The position numbers were made by a program, and so were the translations under genes. This document shows positions 8,959-18,730 of a stretch of DNA of 64,000 bases, piece by piece (position 1 is the first letter of the stretch; each line of letters opens with the position of its first letter). The stretch spans positions 310,001 to 374,000 of the forward strand of contig NZ_CP070969.1 in NCBI RefSeq assembly GCF_017086365.1, given 5' to 3'. This DNA is from Paenibacillus tianjinensis. GTDB taxonomy: Bacteria > Bacillota > Bacilli > Paenibacillales > Paenibacillaceae. The notes under the pieces are model-generated. The model made no database searches. It was not told the origin of the DNA and saw nothing but the letters and a program-made list of their open reading frames with translations.

Positions 8959-10001
8959 ATCTTAATTTCCTTTCTCGAAATCACGGTTTTGAGCTTGTGT
9001 TTGAACTGGATCCAGCTCCGGTCTAAGCGGATCAACCGCGCGTATAAAGGCGGGGAAATTAAGAAGGCCTTGATGTGCAGTGCAAGCTGCCGGTCATCCC
9101 CCTGGTAGTGCTTCATAATCAGCTTCATCTCCTGGGGTAATCCGGGATAGGCGCGCCCGATATCTTCAAGCAGGCTGCGGATATCCGCTCTGGTAGTGCC
9201 GTTCAGACAGGTTTTCAGGTTGTAGAAATAGTTCTCGGTCATTTCCCTGTTCATCAGCAGCTCCGATATAGCGGCAGCTTCACTGAAGGGATGGGCTTTG
9301 AAATATTCATCCACCCGTTTGAAGGCAGCGACGACATCGAACTTGCCTACATTATAAGTACCGGTAATGGAGGAAGTCCGCTGTACATAATAAGACAGAA
9401 CCTCCGGGATAGAGACTACCCGTACAGCTCTGGATAAGGCTTTATAGATAAACTCTTGATCCTCGCCGTTGACACAGCGCTCCGTATAGCGGATGCCGTG
9501 ATCAAGCAGGAAGCTGCGCTTGTAGGCAATGCTGCCGGTCCAGATTCTCAGGCTTTTGTGCACAAAAATATTCTGCAGTGCTTCGCTGCCCGTAGTATCG
9601 CCCGCGGCAGAAGTGAAGCTTACAATCGTTGACTGATCCTCACGGACCAGGTTGTAGCCCCAGCAGATCACGTCCGGCCCGGCGGAGCTGACAATCCTCC
9701 GTACCAGGCTGCTGTCCGCGTAATCATCTCCGTCCAGGAACAGCACATAATCTCCGGCGGCTGCGGATAGTCCGGTATTTCTGGCGGCGCTGACGCCGGC
9801 GTTGGCTGTGCGGATCAGCTGGGCCTGCAGACTGGAATGCTGCTCCAGGAAGCTGTTCACGACCGCATGGGTCCTGTCGGTAGACCCGTCATCGACCAGA
9901 ATCACCTCGAACCGCTTCTCGCTCTGCTCCAGGAGTGAATGCAGCAAGGGCGTTATATAATGCTCTAAATTGTACATGGGAACTACAATACTTACACTCA
10001 T
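8955..10001 (-). CDS. Family 2 glycosyltransferase
   Basis: A 348-residue glycosyltransferase, GT-A fold, starting directly with the catalytic domain (SVSIVVPMYNLEHYITPLLH). The VDDGSTDRTH nucleotide-sugar segment and the LFLDGDDYAD metal site at about residue 90 are seen. The helical C-terminal third resembles enzymes of capsule and teichuronic-like polymer synthesis. It is cytosolic, with no transmembrane segment. It is the second gene of the minus-strand polysaccharide operon and is coupled by a four-base overlap to the pyruvyl transferase gene. Linkage and sugar are unknown. Confidence 0.9.
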   Translation of the reverse strand: MSVSIVVPMYNLEHYITPLLHSLLEQSEKRFEVILVDDGSTDRTHAVVNSFLEQHSSLQAQLIRTANAGVSAARNTGLSAAAGDYVLFLDGDDYADSSLVRRIVSSAGPDVICWGYNLVREDQSTIVSFTSAAGDTTGSEALQNIFVHKSLRIWTGSIAYKRSFLLDHGIRYTERCVNGEDQEFIYKALSRAVRVVSIPEVLSYYVQRTSSITGTYNVGKFDVVAAFKRVDEYFKAHPFSEAAAISELLMNREMTENYFYNLKTCLNGTTRADIRSLLEDIGRAYPGLPQEMKLIMKHYQGDDRQLALHIKAFLISPPLYARLIRLDRSWIQFKHKLKTVISRKEIKI

Positions 10002-10072
10002 GCGGCTGCTCCTTTCCTGAAATACGGTCCAATAGTGGACGGCAAGCAGTTTCTACTTGAAGCGGAAGTGGT

Positions 10073-10981
10073 TTAACGGGCAGTTTGTCTGGAGAAGATT
10101 TCCCTCAGCCCTTTTTTGTACCCCCGGATGGCGGCAACGTTCTTCTTCGGCTGTTCCCGCAGAATGAGATAGAGCGTTGTCCAGATCAGGGCAAGGTAGC
10201 CGATCGGCCCCGAACGTTCGTCTTTCAGCAAATGTACATGGTTAAGCACCCTTGTATAGGCCACGTCCTCAAGATTGTCCCTGGAAGCAGGAGATTCGTG
10301 GTGCAAGAGTTTCAGTTCGGGATTGATATAGAGAGGTCCGGTCCTGCGGGCGATTCGGGACATAAGAATATCTTCGCCGACACTGTAGCTTTTGAGCCAG
10401 GGGACAGGCTGAAGATCGCGGATGGCCTCCTTCTTGAAGGACATGTTGCAGCCGTGCTGGAATTCGGTCTTGAAGATTTTCCTCGCTTTGTGCCAGTTGT
10501 ACATGGATCCGGCTTGGCCGCTTAAGGAGAGCTTGCCGCTCGAGAGAGATTGCTGGAAGGACAGAAGGCAGCGGATGGTGCCGAGGAAGCTGTTGCGCAT
10601 ACCGATGGCGACGCCGCCGACTCCTGCACAATTCGGATGATCGAGGTAGGTTTGGTATAAAGTGGCCAAATAATGACCGGGGATTTCGACGTCATCGTCG
10701 AGGAAGAGGATCTTGTCCATGGTGGACAGCTCTACAGCCTTGATCCGCGACATCCATAGTCCCCGGTCAGTTGTTTTGCTGAAATAGATAAGGGGATAAC
10801 CGCTGGCAGCTAATAAAGCCTCATAGTCGTTCAATACTTCTTTGGGTATTTCACCGTCGTCAATAATAATGACTTCTATAGGGTAGGTCCGGCCTATGCT
10901 TTGCTTAGTTATAGAATGAATGCACCGTGTCAGGTCCTGTACCCGGTTCCTTGTGCAGATAGCCACTGACAATCCTTGCAT
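10073..10981 (-). CDS. Family 2 glycosyltransferase (first gene of the polysaccharide operon)
   Basis: Glycosyltransferase with a GT-A domain: SVAICTRNRVQDLTRCIHSI, then VIIIDDGEIPKEV and the LFLDDDVEIPG metal site. GHCAGVGGVAIG-like and FQHGCNMSFKKEAI segments follow, the latter with the EDILMSRIAR acceptor-site motif. The start at 10981 is chosen because GGGAGTGGAG lies four bases upstream. An ATG ten codons earlier has no ribosome site. The C-terminus has a possible membrane-associated helix (IGYLALIWTTLYLIL). It is divergent from the giant SLH gene with an A/T-rich gap between them. Confidence 0.87.
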   Translation of the reverse strand: MQGLSVAICTRNRVQDLTRCIHSITKQSIGRTYPIEVIIIDDGEIPKEVLNDYEALLAASGYPLIYFSKTTDRGLWMSRIKAVELSTMDKILFLDDDVEIPGHYLATLYQTYLDHPNCAGVGGVAIGMRNSFLGTIRCLLSFQQSLSSGKLSLSGQAGSMYNWHKARKIFKTEFQHGCNMSFKKEAIRDLQPVPWLKSYSVGEDILMSRIARRTGPLYINPELKLLHHESPASRDNLEDVAYTRVLNHVHLLKDERSGPIGYLALIWTTLYLILREQPKKNVAAIRGYKKGLREIFSRQTAR

Positions 10982-11187
10982 ATACTCCACTCCCTTATCC
11001 AATTCTCCCATCTTATGTCTATAAATCTCACTTGGGATTATAAGCTAACTTAAGCTTACTATTGGCATCAAAAGGTTGTATATACTACTTTAGTTTACTT
11101 ATTGGATATCACGGGCAGCTAAGGAAAAATACGAAATCAGTAAATTTTTTTTGTAATTAACAATAAATCCTATTAATTCGACATAAA

Positions 11188-11216
11188 TTGCACTGCTTAA
11201 AAATCCGATATATTAA
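11188..11216 (+). promoter_or_regulatory. Probable sigma-A promoter of the giant SLH gene
   Basis: TTGCAC (11188-11193) and TATTAA (11211-11216) are 17 bases apart in the A/T-rich divergent gap 10982-11304. This gives a leader of about 80 bases. A strong AAGGAGGA at 11236-11243 in the leader is not followed by a standard start codon at a normal distance. No other gene or clear structure is seen in this gap. Confidence 0.5.
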
Positions 11217-11304
11217 ATTATAAGTATTTTACACTAAGGAGGATAGGACCGAGGACTGATACGGGTTACCAGTGTTGACATCTTAGATAAATGGGGCTGA
11301 GTTT

Positions 11305-14300
11305 GTGAAAATAAAAAAGAGATCAAGACATTTGATCGTGGCTTTAGTTTTTATCCTGATCATCAGTAATTTCTATGGTATACCATACGTTGCCCGGGCA
11401 CAGGCTTCAGGCCCACTTGATACAATCATCGAAGATACGCTGGAACCTGCCGGGAAATACGTTTCACTCATAGATACCAACGGGCTTGGCATTTCCGAAG
11501 TGGATAATAGCAACGGGCAATGGCAGTATAACGCTGGGGGAATGTGGTTGTCCATTGTGGCACCCGAGACCGGCAAGATTGCCGTCTTCGGCAGAGATGT
11601 GATGATCCGTTTTGTTCCGAAGAAGGACTGGAATGGAACTACGCAAATCAAGTACCGCAGTTGGCTTGCTTCAGGAGAGTCCAGCGGTAACTATGTAAAT
11701 GTAAACGCTGAATATTCCGGGGATACGGAGAGTTATAGCGAACTGGAACAAGCTGCGCAGATCGTGGTTACACCTGTTAATGACACTCCTTATATTTCGG
11801 AGTCAAGCGGCAGTACGTATCTTGATTTTGACGGTAAAGGATATGTCACGATTCCGGATCTAAATATATACACCAATTCACTTACGATCGAAACCTGGGT
11901 AAATGCCAGCAGTGCCCCAACGTGGGCCCGTATTTTCGATACGTCGTATGGACCTGACAACTATAATCTTCATCTTACGTTTGAAGGAAGTACAGGAAGA
12001 ATAGCCCTTGAAGCTTTACCGCAAAAAGGTGCCAGAATTAAAGCTTATATGGTAAAAACCACGGAGCAGCTGCCTTTGAACCAATGGGTTCATGTTGCTG
12101 CCGTTTACAATGCCGCAGAGAAAAAAGCTTATATCTATTGGAATGGGATTCTGAAAGGCAGCGGTTTTATGGATCTTACCGATATGGCAAACGCCAGTGC
12201 CCAGAACTCCAATCTGCCGAGACCTTATAACTATATCGGTGAGAGTACATGGTCCCAGGACGCCAATTATGTTGGCGGTATGAGGGATTACCGGATATGG
12301 AAAAAGGCTAAGACCCAGGCGGAGATTGAAAGTCAGATGAACACCAGCCTTACGGGGTCTGAGGCCAATCTGATGGTCAATTATAAGTTCAATAATGCTA
12401 ACGATGGAGCGGTAGCCAAGGACTCCTCCACAGGTGTAAGGAACGGAAATATTATCAGCGGGAAATGGCAGTCCAGCATAGGGTTCAACTCCAATGTGGT
12501 GACATCGGCTAATACCCCTGTATCGAAGCCGTTTAAATTGACAGATGTGGATGCCGGAGATGTGCTTACGCTTACTGCAACCTCGTCGAATACGTCTCTT
12601 TTGGCGAATGCCAATATCACGTTTTCCGGCGAAGGCTCGGACAGGAACATTAATCTGACTCCGACAGCAAACATGACAGGTACCTCTACCGTCACCGTCA
12701 CAGTAAATGATGGAACTACTTCAAGCGCCAGCAGCTTTTTATTGAGTGTTGTGGCCGGGAAATTTGACCTTAAATCCATTACACCTTCTGTAGGTGTGAT
12801 GACACCTGCTTTTAACCGTGGAATTATTTACAATAAAGTTCATGTGCCCAACAAAAGCGGAAACAGCCCGAATAACAGTATCGATATAAATGTGGCAGCG
12901 GTGAATCCCGCTGATGTAAATGTAACCGCCTATGCCGACAATGGTTCTGGAGTCACCGTATCGGGAGCCTACCCGACGTTTACTGTAAGCGGCCTGGCAG
13001 TGGGTGTATATAAGCCGGTGAAAATCAAAGTAGCCGATAAATTTTCCTCCAACTTTAAAGAATATCAGCTGGATTTGATCCGTTATCCGGGAAATGATGC
13101 CGATCTGGCTGCGGCGGGCGGGCTGGCCTTGTCTAACTTGAGCGGCGGACAACCCATTGCCCTGTCTCCGGCCTACAGCAGCAATACCGGAAGCTACACC
13201 GCGACAGTTGACAATAATGTGAGTTCGATCAAAGTGGATGTAATCAAGTCCAGTCTATTTGCGGCAGCAACTCTGAACGGGGCAAGCATTGGTTCTACGG
13301 GATCCGCTAATGCCACTGGAAATGTAAGCTTAGTCTACGGGAAGAATGTGATTTCCGTGGTTATTACCGCAGAAGACGGCAAGACCCAAAAAACCTATAC
13401 AGTTACAATTGTCAGAAAGCTGTCTGGTGATGCCAGTCTGACCAATCTGACCGCTTCACCAGTTGGATTATCGCCGGTCTTCACCACTAATCAGTCAGAC
13501 TATACGATGAAAGTGGCGAACGCTGTAACGGCTGCTGAGTTTACGCCGACAGCTGCAGAAGGTGCCGTTCTAAAAGTGAACGGTATAGTTCATCCGAGCG
13601 GTACGCCTTTTGTTGTTACTGATCTGGCTGCAGGAAACAATAAGTACGTGATTGAAGTAATGGCGCAGGATGGAATGACGAAGAAAATTTACAACCTGTT
13701 TATTCTGCGTGCGCCTTCGGATGTTGCAGATCTGTCTGGATTAAGCGTCTCTTCAGGTACTTTAACACCTGCATTTAACAACAATGAGACTGGCTATTCG
13801 GTTGAAGTGCCTTATCAGGTCTCTTCACTGGGTGTTACGCCTAAGCTGCTGGACGCTGCGGCAAGCCTGTCTGTGGATGGAAATGCACATCGGGACAATA
13901 CAGCCTTCACCAAAAGCTTGAGTGTCGGACTGAACACGGTCAAGATCGTTGTTACCTCACAGAGCGGAGCTCGTGAGAAAACAACCCTTATCAATATTAT
14001 CCGGAAGGCCTCTTCCAATGCGGATCTGTCCAATCTGCTTCTTTCCAAGGGCGTGCTCAATCCTGTGTATGACAAGAATCAAACCGGGTATGCCGTTACC
14101 GTAGCTAACCAGGTATCTGAGCTTACGATAACGCCAACTCCTGAAGAACTCCAGGCAACGGTTAGTCTCAACGGCAACTTGACTGCGAGTGCCCAGCCAA
14201 GATTGGTCAATCTGCAAGTGGGAGTTAACGAATTCAATGTTCAGGTCACAGCTGAAGATGGGGTAACTACGAAGAATTATGTATTGACGATTGTCCGCGA

Positions 14301-17300
14301 AGCCTCCTCCGATGCGGATTTAACCAATATTACCCTGTCCGGCAAACCGCTGTCCGGCGGATTTGACCGTGCAACTTCGACCTATTACGAATATATAGCC
14401 AACAATATTACCAGTATGACCGTTGCTGCGACTACAAGCGATGTGCAGGCCACCTATACCATCAACGGACTCGAGTCTGCAGGGGGTGTGCCGATTCCAC
14501 TGGTTGTTGGCGAGAATGTAGTTACAGTAGTTGTTACGGCTGCTGATCAATCAACTATTAAGGAGTACACGGTAACCATCGTGCGCGCGGCTTCGTCCAA
14601 TGCGAGTTTACTTGAGCTCACGATGACGGACTTATCGGACAATGCGATCGCTCTTTCAACGGTTCCGGGAACTTTCAGCTACAATGCTACGGTTCAGAAT
14701 GAAATCTCTGTAGCCAAGCTCAGTCCGGTAGTTGATGATGCCAATGCCAGCACCTCAGTCTTTGTAAATGGGGTGTGGGTCGAAGACCTCAATGCCGTGC
14801 CTTTGACTACAGGACTGAATGTGATTGAAGTCAGAGTTACAGCTCAAGACGGAAGTATGAAGATGTATACTATTAATCTGGTGAGAAACCCAAGTGCAGA
14901 TGCTTCGCTGTATAATCTGATCGTTTCTCCTGGCGAATTAACACCAGACTTCCAGCAAGGAATCAGTGATTATTCTGTCCAAGTGGACAATAGTGTGAGC
15001 AGCATGGATTTTTGGATCAATACGAATAATGAAGAGGCTAGTTACATCCTGAAAAAGAATGGAGCTTCCGCAGGTGTAACTGGAAGCCGAGTGACACTGG
15101 ATGAAGGGACGAATCAAATTACAGTAGAGGTTACCGCTGCAGATGCCAGTACTAAAAAAACCTATACAGTTACTGTGAATCGTGCGATTCTACCGAAGGA
15201 CTCCTCTCTAGCGAATTTGACCGTCAGCTCTGTGAGAGGAACGGAGACTCTCAATCCTGAATTCTCGAGTGAAGTGTTCAAATACCTTTTATCGGTACCT
15301 TATGAAGTAGATCAGCTAGAACTGGCTGCGGTAAAAGGAGACCAGGATGCGCGGATTAGCGTAAATGGTGTCACTGTAGATCAGACGATGCCTATCCAGT
15401 TAGCAGAAGGCCTAAACATCGTAAACCTGAAGGTCACTGCGCAGGATGGAAAGACAGAAAGTGTCTATGAGCTGGATTTCACCCGGGAATCACGTTCTTC
15501 CAATGCAGACCTGAGCAGTATCAGCACAGATGCTGGAGTCTTGGATCCTGTATTTGATCCGGGGGTTATAAATTATACGGTAGAGGTAGAGAGTGATGTG
15601 AACTCCATCGTTCTTACCCCGTTAGCAGCAGATGCAAAAGCAAAAGGCCAAATCACGGGAAGAGACGGTGCTTTGCTGACTAATCTGGTTGAGGGCGACA
15701 ATATATTTGATATTCAGGTCATTGCGGAGGACGGAACTGCAAAGACTTATACTGTCAATATTATTAAGGCTAAGCCTGTAGCGACACCGACGCCAACACC
15801 GACGCCAACACCGACGGAAGAACCGACAGCAACGCCGACGGCAACAGCGGATCCTACACCAACACCTACAGCAGCACCGACGGCAACACCGACAGCAACA
15901 ACAGATCCGACATCAACACCTACGGAAGAGCCAGTAGTAACACCAACGGTAGAGCCGACACCGGCAACGCCAGCGCCGGAAACACCAGCGCCAGCAACGC
16001 CGGTACCAGCAACGCCAGCGCCGGAAACACCAGCGCCAGCAACGCCAGCACCAGTAACGCCAGCGCCGGAAACACCAGCGCCAGCAACGCCGACACCGGC
16101 AACGCCAGCGCCGGAAACGCCAGCACCAGCAACGCCATCGCCAGCAACACCAGCGCCAGCAACGCCAGCACCAGCAACGCCAGCGCCGGAAACTCCTGCA
16201 GCACCTGTTGCGACTGCATCGACAGAGGAGATTACCGTGAAGGTAGAATCAGGACAACTGGGCCAGGGTTCTGTTCTGGCGGAAACGGTCATCCAACGTA
16301 CTCAGGATACAGGTGGAATTCTGCATGATGTAGTCAACTTCACAACGGAGCGTGTAGAGGAGGTTGTCCGGAAAATTACCGGGTCTTCGGATAATACGGC
16401 CCGGATTATGATCCCGGATGAGAAGGACCAGGTCGCGGATATCAATGTAAAGGTTCCTAAGGATGCCATTAAAACACTTGGTGACTCCAACGTGAATATG
16501 GAGGTCTTCACCGAGAATGTTAGAATTCTCATCCCGCAATCGTCATTAGACAATTTTACAGAAGATTTGTATTTCCATGTTGTACCGATCAAGGACCAGG
16601 CACTGCGCAAAGAGGTTGAAGACCGGGCAAGAATTGAGCGGATTGTCAGAGAAATAGCAGCGGACAAGCAAATTGATGTAGTTGCCCGTCCAATGACTAT
16701 TGAGACTAATATGCAGAGCAGACCGGTGACATTAACCCTTCCGCTGCGTGACGTACAGCTGCCAGGTGACCTCCAGGAAAGACAGGACTTCCTGGCGAAT
16801 CTTGTAATCTTCGTCGAGCATAGTGATGGAGACAAGGAATTGATTAAGGCAACCGTAGTCGATTACAAAACGGGTGAGCTGGGTTTACAGTTTAAAGTAA
16901 ATAAATTCAGTACATTCACCATATTGAACATGGAAGGCTGGGAGCAGTATCTTGCCTCAGCGGAGGCTGCACAACAGCAGCTTGCCGGTCACAAGGCATT
17001 CATCAACGGCTTTACCGATGGAACCTTTAAGCCGGACCATTCCATTACCCGTGCGGAAATGGCTGCAATTCTGGCCAGAAACCTTGGGTATGATCCAGCA
17101 GCACCGTTGGCTGCCTCTTCCTACCCGGATGTGAAAGATAGTCATTGGGCAAAAGGCGTCATCGAATTCGTCAAAGCAGCCGGATTGATGCAGGGTAACG
17201 ACAAAGGCCAGTTCCTGCCGGATGCTCCTATCACCCGCGGGGAAATCGCCGCGATTGCATCCAGATATAAGAAGCTGGACACTGCGGCCGTTACTTCCAG

Positions 17301-17595
17301 CGGGTTCAAGGATACCGACAGCCACTGGGCTGCCAAGGAAATTGCGGCAGCAAGCAAGGCTAACATCATCAACGGATATGGGGATGGCACTTACCGTCCA
17401 ACAGATAACCTGACACGTGCTGAAGCCGTGAAGGTTGTCAACCGGCTGTTCGGACGCGGGCCGCTGTACGGTGTCACAACACCGAGCTGGCCGGACGTTC
17501 CAGTGACAAATTGGGCGTATAATGAAATTGAGGAAGCCTCCATTGATCACACGTTCACCGTGCGGAATGAAGGCGGAGAAACACTTAGCCAATAA
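11305..17595 (+). CDS. Giant S-layer-homology cell-surface protein with LamG-like and cadherin-like repeats
   Basis: A 2096-residue exported protein starting at GTG. Signal peptide: residues 1 to about 34 (basic start, hydrophobic core, VARAQA cleavage region). Residues 170-390: a LamG/concanavalin-like sugar-binding fold (YLDFDGKGYVTIPDL, TIETWVNAS). Residues 400-590: two beta-sandwich domains. Residues 597-1488: nine copies of a 97-100-residue cadherin-like domain, each beginning with an ADLSNLTLS-type strand and ending YTVTIVR. Residues 1490-1637: a Pro/Thr/Ala spacer. Residues 1640-1880: a conserved-looking domain I do not name. Residues 1893-2085: three SLH domains (NGFTDGTFKPDHSITRAEMA is the first) that would anchor it to the cell wall polymer. 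It is probably an adhesin or cell-surface carbohydrate-binding scaffold. It stands opposite the polysaccharide operon and is followed by a strong terminator. Confidence 0.93.
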   Translation: MKIKKRSRHLIVALVFILIISNFYGIPYVARAQASGPLDTIIEDTLEPAGKYVSLIDTNGLGISEVDNSNGQWQYNAGGMWLSIVAPETGKIAVFGRDVMIRFVPKKDWNGTTQIKYRSWLASGESSGNYVNVNAEYSGDTESYSELEQAAQIVVTPVNDTPYISESSGSTYLDFDGKGYVTIPDLNIYTNSLTIETWVNASSAPTWARIFDTSYGPDNYNLHLTFEGSTGRIALEALPQKGARIKAYMVKTTEQLPLNQWVHVAAVYNAAEKKAYIYWNGILKGSGFMDLTDMANASAQNSNLPRPYNYIGESTWSQDANYVGGMRDYRIWKKAKTQAEIESQMNTSLTGSEANLMVNYKFNNANDGAVAKDSSTGVRNGNIISGKWQSSIGFNSNVVTSANTPVSKPFKLTDVDAGDVLTLTATSSNTSLLANANITFSGEGSDRNINLTPTANMTGTSTVTVTVNDGTTSSASSFLLSVVAGKFDLKSITPSVGVMTPAFNRGIIYNKVHVPNKSGNSPNNSIDINVAAVNPADVNVTAYADNGSGVTVSGAYPTFTVSGLAVGVYKPVKIKVADKFSSNFKEYQLDLIRYPGNDADLAAAGGLALSNLSGGQPIALSPAYSSNTGSYTATVDNNVSSIKVDVIKSSLFAAATLNGASIGSTGSANATGNVSLVYGKNVISVVITAEDGKTQKTYTVTIVRKLSGDASLTNLTASPVGLSPVFTTNQSDYTMKVANAVTAAEFTPTAAEGAVLKVNGIVHPSGTPFVVTDLAAGNNKYVIEVMAQDGMTKKIYNLFILRAPSDVADLSGLSVSSGTLTPAFNNNETGYSVEVPYQVSSLGVTPKLLDAAASLSVDGNAHRDNTAFTKSLSVGLNTVKIVVTSQSGAREKTTLINIIRKASSNADLSNLLLSKGVLNPVYDKNQTGYAVTVANQVSELTITPTPEELQATVSLNGNLTASAQPRLVNLQVGVNEFNVQVTAEDGVTTKNYVLTIVREASSDADLTNITLSGKPLSGGFDRATSTYYEYIANNITSMTVAATTSDVQATYTINGLESAGGVPIPLVVGENVVTVVVTAADQSTIKEYTVTIVRAASSNASLLELTMTDLSDNAIALSTVPGTFSYNATVQNEISVAKLSPVVDDANASTSVFVNGVWVEDLNAVPLTTGLNVIEVRVTAQDGSMKMYTINLVRNPSADASLYNLIVSPGELTPDFQQGISDYSVQVDNSVSSMDFWINTNNEEASYILKKNGASAGVTGSRVTLDEGTNQITVEVTAADASTKKTYTVTVNRAILPKDSSLANLTVSSVRGTETLNPEFSSEVFKYLLSVPYEVDQLELAAVKGDQDARISVNGVTVDQTMPIQLAEGLNIVNLKVTAQDGKTESVYELDFTRESRSSNADLSSISTDAGVLDPVFDPGVINYTVEVESDVNSIVLTPLAADAKAKGQITGRDGALLTNLVEGDNIFDIQVIAEDGTAKTYTVNIIKAKPVATPTPTPTPTPTEEPTATPTATADPTPTPTAAPTATPTATTDPTSTPTEEPVVTPTVEPTPATPAPETPAPATPVPATPAPETPAPATPAPVTPAPETPAPATPTPATPAPETPAPATPSPATPAPATPAPATPAPETPAAPVATASTEEITVKVESGQLGQGSVLAETVIQRTQDTGGILHDVVNFTTERVEEVVRKITGSSDNTARIMIPDEKDQVADINVKVPKDAIKTLGDSNVNMEVFTENVRILIPQSSLDNFTEDLYFHVVPIKDQALRKEVEDRARIERIVREIAADKQIDVVARPMTIETNMQSRPVTLTLPLRDVQLPGDLQERQDFLANLVIFVEHSDGDKELIKATVVDYKTGELGLQFKVNKFSTFTILNMEGWEQYLASAEAAQQQLAGHKAFINGFTDGTFKPDHSITRAEMAAILARNLGYDPAAPLAASSYPDVKDSHWAKGVIEFVKAAGLMQGNDKGQFLPDAPITRGEIAAIASRYKKLDTAAVTSSGFKDTDSHWAAKEIAAASKANIINGYGDGTYRPTDNLTRAEAVKVVNRLFGRGPLYGVTTPSWPDVPVTNWAYNEIEEASIDHTFTVRNEGGETLSQ
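13090..15770 (+). repeat. Nine tandem cadherin-like domain repeats of about 295 bp
   Basis: Within the SLH gene, repeats begin near 13095, 13426, 13717, 14008, 14305, 14596, 14893, 15196 and 15496. The repeats are conserved mostly at the protein level (the S-N-A-D-L start and YTVTIVR end) and have diverged in bases, so they are old rather than recent duplications. Confidence 0.8.
15781..16200 (+). repeat. Low-complexity Pro/Thr/Ala-coding repeat
   Basis: Short units coding for TPTPTP and then for APETPAPATP are repeated with near-identical bases (GCCAGCGCCGGAAACACC type units of 24-36 bases). They encode a stiff, probably exposed spacer between the surface domains and the wall-anchoring part. 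The repeats are prone to slippage, so length variation between strains is expected. Confidence 0.85.
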
Positions 17596-17611
17596 AATTA
17601 TATCAACAGAG

Positions 17612-17652
17612 AAAGGCCGTAGGTCACCTGTCGGTGCTACGGCCTTTTTTTT
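17612..17652 (+). terminator. Intrinsic terminator after the SLH gene
   Basis: Stem AAGGCCGTAG / CTACGGCCTT (about 17613-17622 and 17637-17646) with a 14-base loop, followed by eight T. It may also act on the opposite strand for the epimerase gene that ends at 17658. Confidence 0.9.
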
Positions 17653-17657
17653 GCATG

Positions 17658-18533
17658 TTAATTAAATTCGATTGTCAATGAGCTGGTGAAAGTTGCCCCT
17701 GGTGCCAGGCCGATTACGCCTTGCTTGTCCTGCAGTTCGCCGTCGAACGTATCGCCATCCGCGATACCCTGCCAAGGCTCGATGCACACAAAAGGTGCGT
17801 TTTTCGGCTGCCAGAGACCAAGATCGGGGAAGCCCTTGGAGGTGACGATTACGCTTTTATCTGTAAGCTTGCTTCTTAACGCAATGCGCTCTGACTTCAC
17901 ATTCCGGAAGACTAGCGCACCGTCAAAGAACATTTCATGGGAGAGCGGAAGGATGCGTTCGCCTTCCAGTACCGGCTCGCTTTTGCCGCTGATGACAAGA
18001 CCGGCATCGCTCAGGAACAGACGCTCGAGGTTCTCCTGTTCCGAGAACTCCAGATAATAGTCTGTGATAGCGCCCTGTCCGTCCACCGGGCAGTTGAAGG
18101 CCGGATGGGTGCCAAGCTGGAAGAAGATCTGCTGCTCATCGGTATTCTCCACGTGGTAGCTGATCTCAAGCGTGCTTCCGCTCAGGATGTAGGTAAGGAC
18201 CAGCTTGAATTGATAAGGGTAGCTGGCGAGCGTCTGCTCATTCTGTGAGAGGGAGAAGACCGCATGCGTGTCGGTGGCTTCTACCAGTGTGAATTCACTG
18301 CGTCTGGCAAAACCGTGATTGCCGATGGTGTAGGTCTTGCCGCCGGTCCGGATCTCTCCGTTCCGGGCTGCACCAATAATCGGAAACAGCACCGGAGAGC
18401 GGCCTGTCCAATACTCCGCATCCCCGCTCCAGATATATTCGTTGTCCGTATCCAGCCTTTTGAAGCTGACCAGCTCAGCTCCCAATGTGCTAATGACAGC
18501 TTCGGCAGTTCCGCTGCGTAGTATGGTGTTCAT
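17658..18533 (-). CDS. Aldose 1-epimerase (galactose mutarotase) family protein, LacX-like
   Basis: A 291-residue cytosolic protein of the aldose epimerase superfamily, which interconverts sugar anomers. Visible are the substrate-binding NHGFARRSEF segment, the conserved histidine in FQLGTHPAFNCP, and the catalytic-glutamate region CIEPWQGIADG. The length and the SPVLFPIIG start region fit the LacX-like branch rather than GalM itself, so the natural sugar is uncertain. It stands alone, divergent from the amidohydrolase gene across a 197-bp A/T-rich gap. Confidence 0.85.
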   Translation of the reverse strand: MNTILRSGTAEAVISTLGAELVSFKRLDTDNEYIWSGDAEYWTGRSPVLFPIIGAARNGEIRTGGKTYTIGNHGFARRSEFTLVEATDTHAVFSLSQNEQTLASYPYQFKLVLTYILSGSTLEISYHVENTDEQQIFFQLGTHPAFNCPVDGQGAITDYYLEFSEQENLERLFLSDAGLVISGKSEPVLEGERILPLSHEMFFDGALVFRNVKSERIALRSKLTDKSVIVTSKGFPDLGLWQPKNAPFVCIEPWQGIADGDTFDGELQDKQGVIGLAPGATFTSSLTIEFN

Positions 18534-18730
18534 TTGTCAGTTCCCCTTTCATCCTAGCTTCATCTCGTGATAGCTCATATTCTATCAAACTCTTCTGCAG
18601 TGTTGTAACACAACGTGAACATTTACAAAAAATAATTATTACAGACTGTACAATGAAAATAAAAAGGATTGGTATAACATATATAGAAAGCAATAATAAC
18701 ATGATGATCCGAAGCGGAGGGATATATAAC

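Noticed and set aside
11217..11304. Possible c-di-GMP or other riboswitch in front of the SLH gene
   Set aside because: The leader does not show the conserved core of GEMM or other known riboswitches.
15781..16200. Short tandem repeats that resemble a CRISPR array
   Set aside because: They are in frame in the SLH gene, code for a Pro/Thr spacer, and have no unique spacers or cas genes nearby.
15747..16292. Long Gly/Ala/Val-rich open frame on the minus strand opposite the Pro/Thr repeats
   Set aside because: It is the mirror image of the low-complexity Pro/Thr/Ala repeat of the SLH gene and has no ribosome site.
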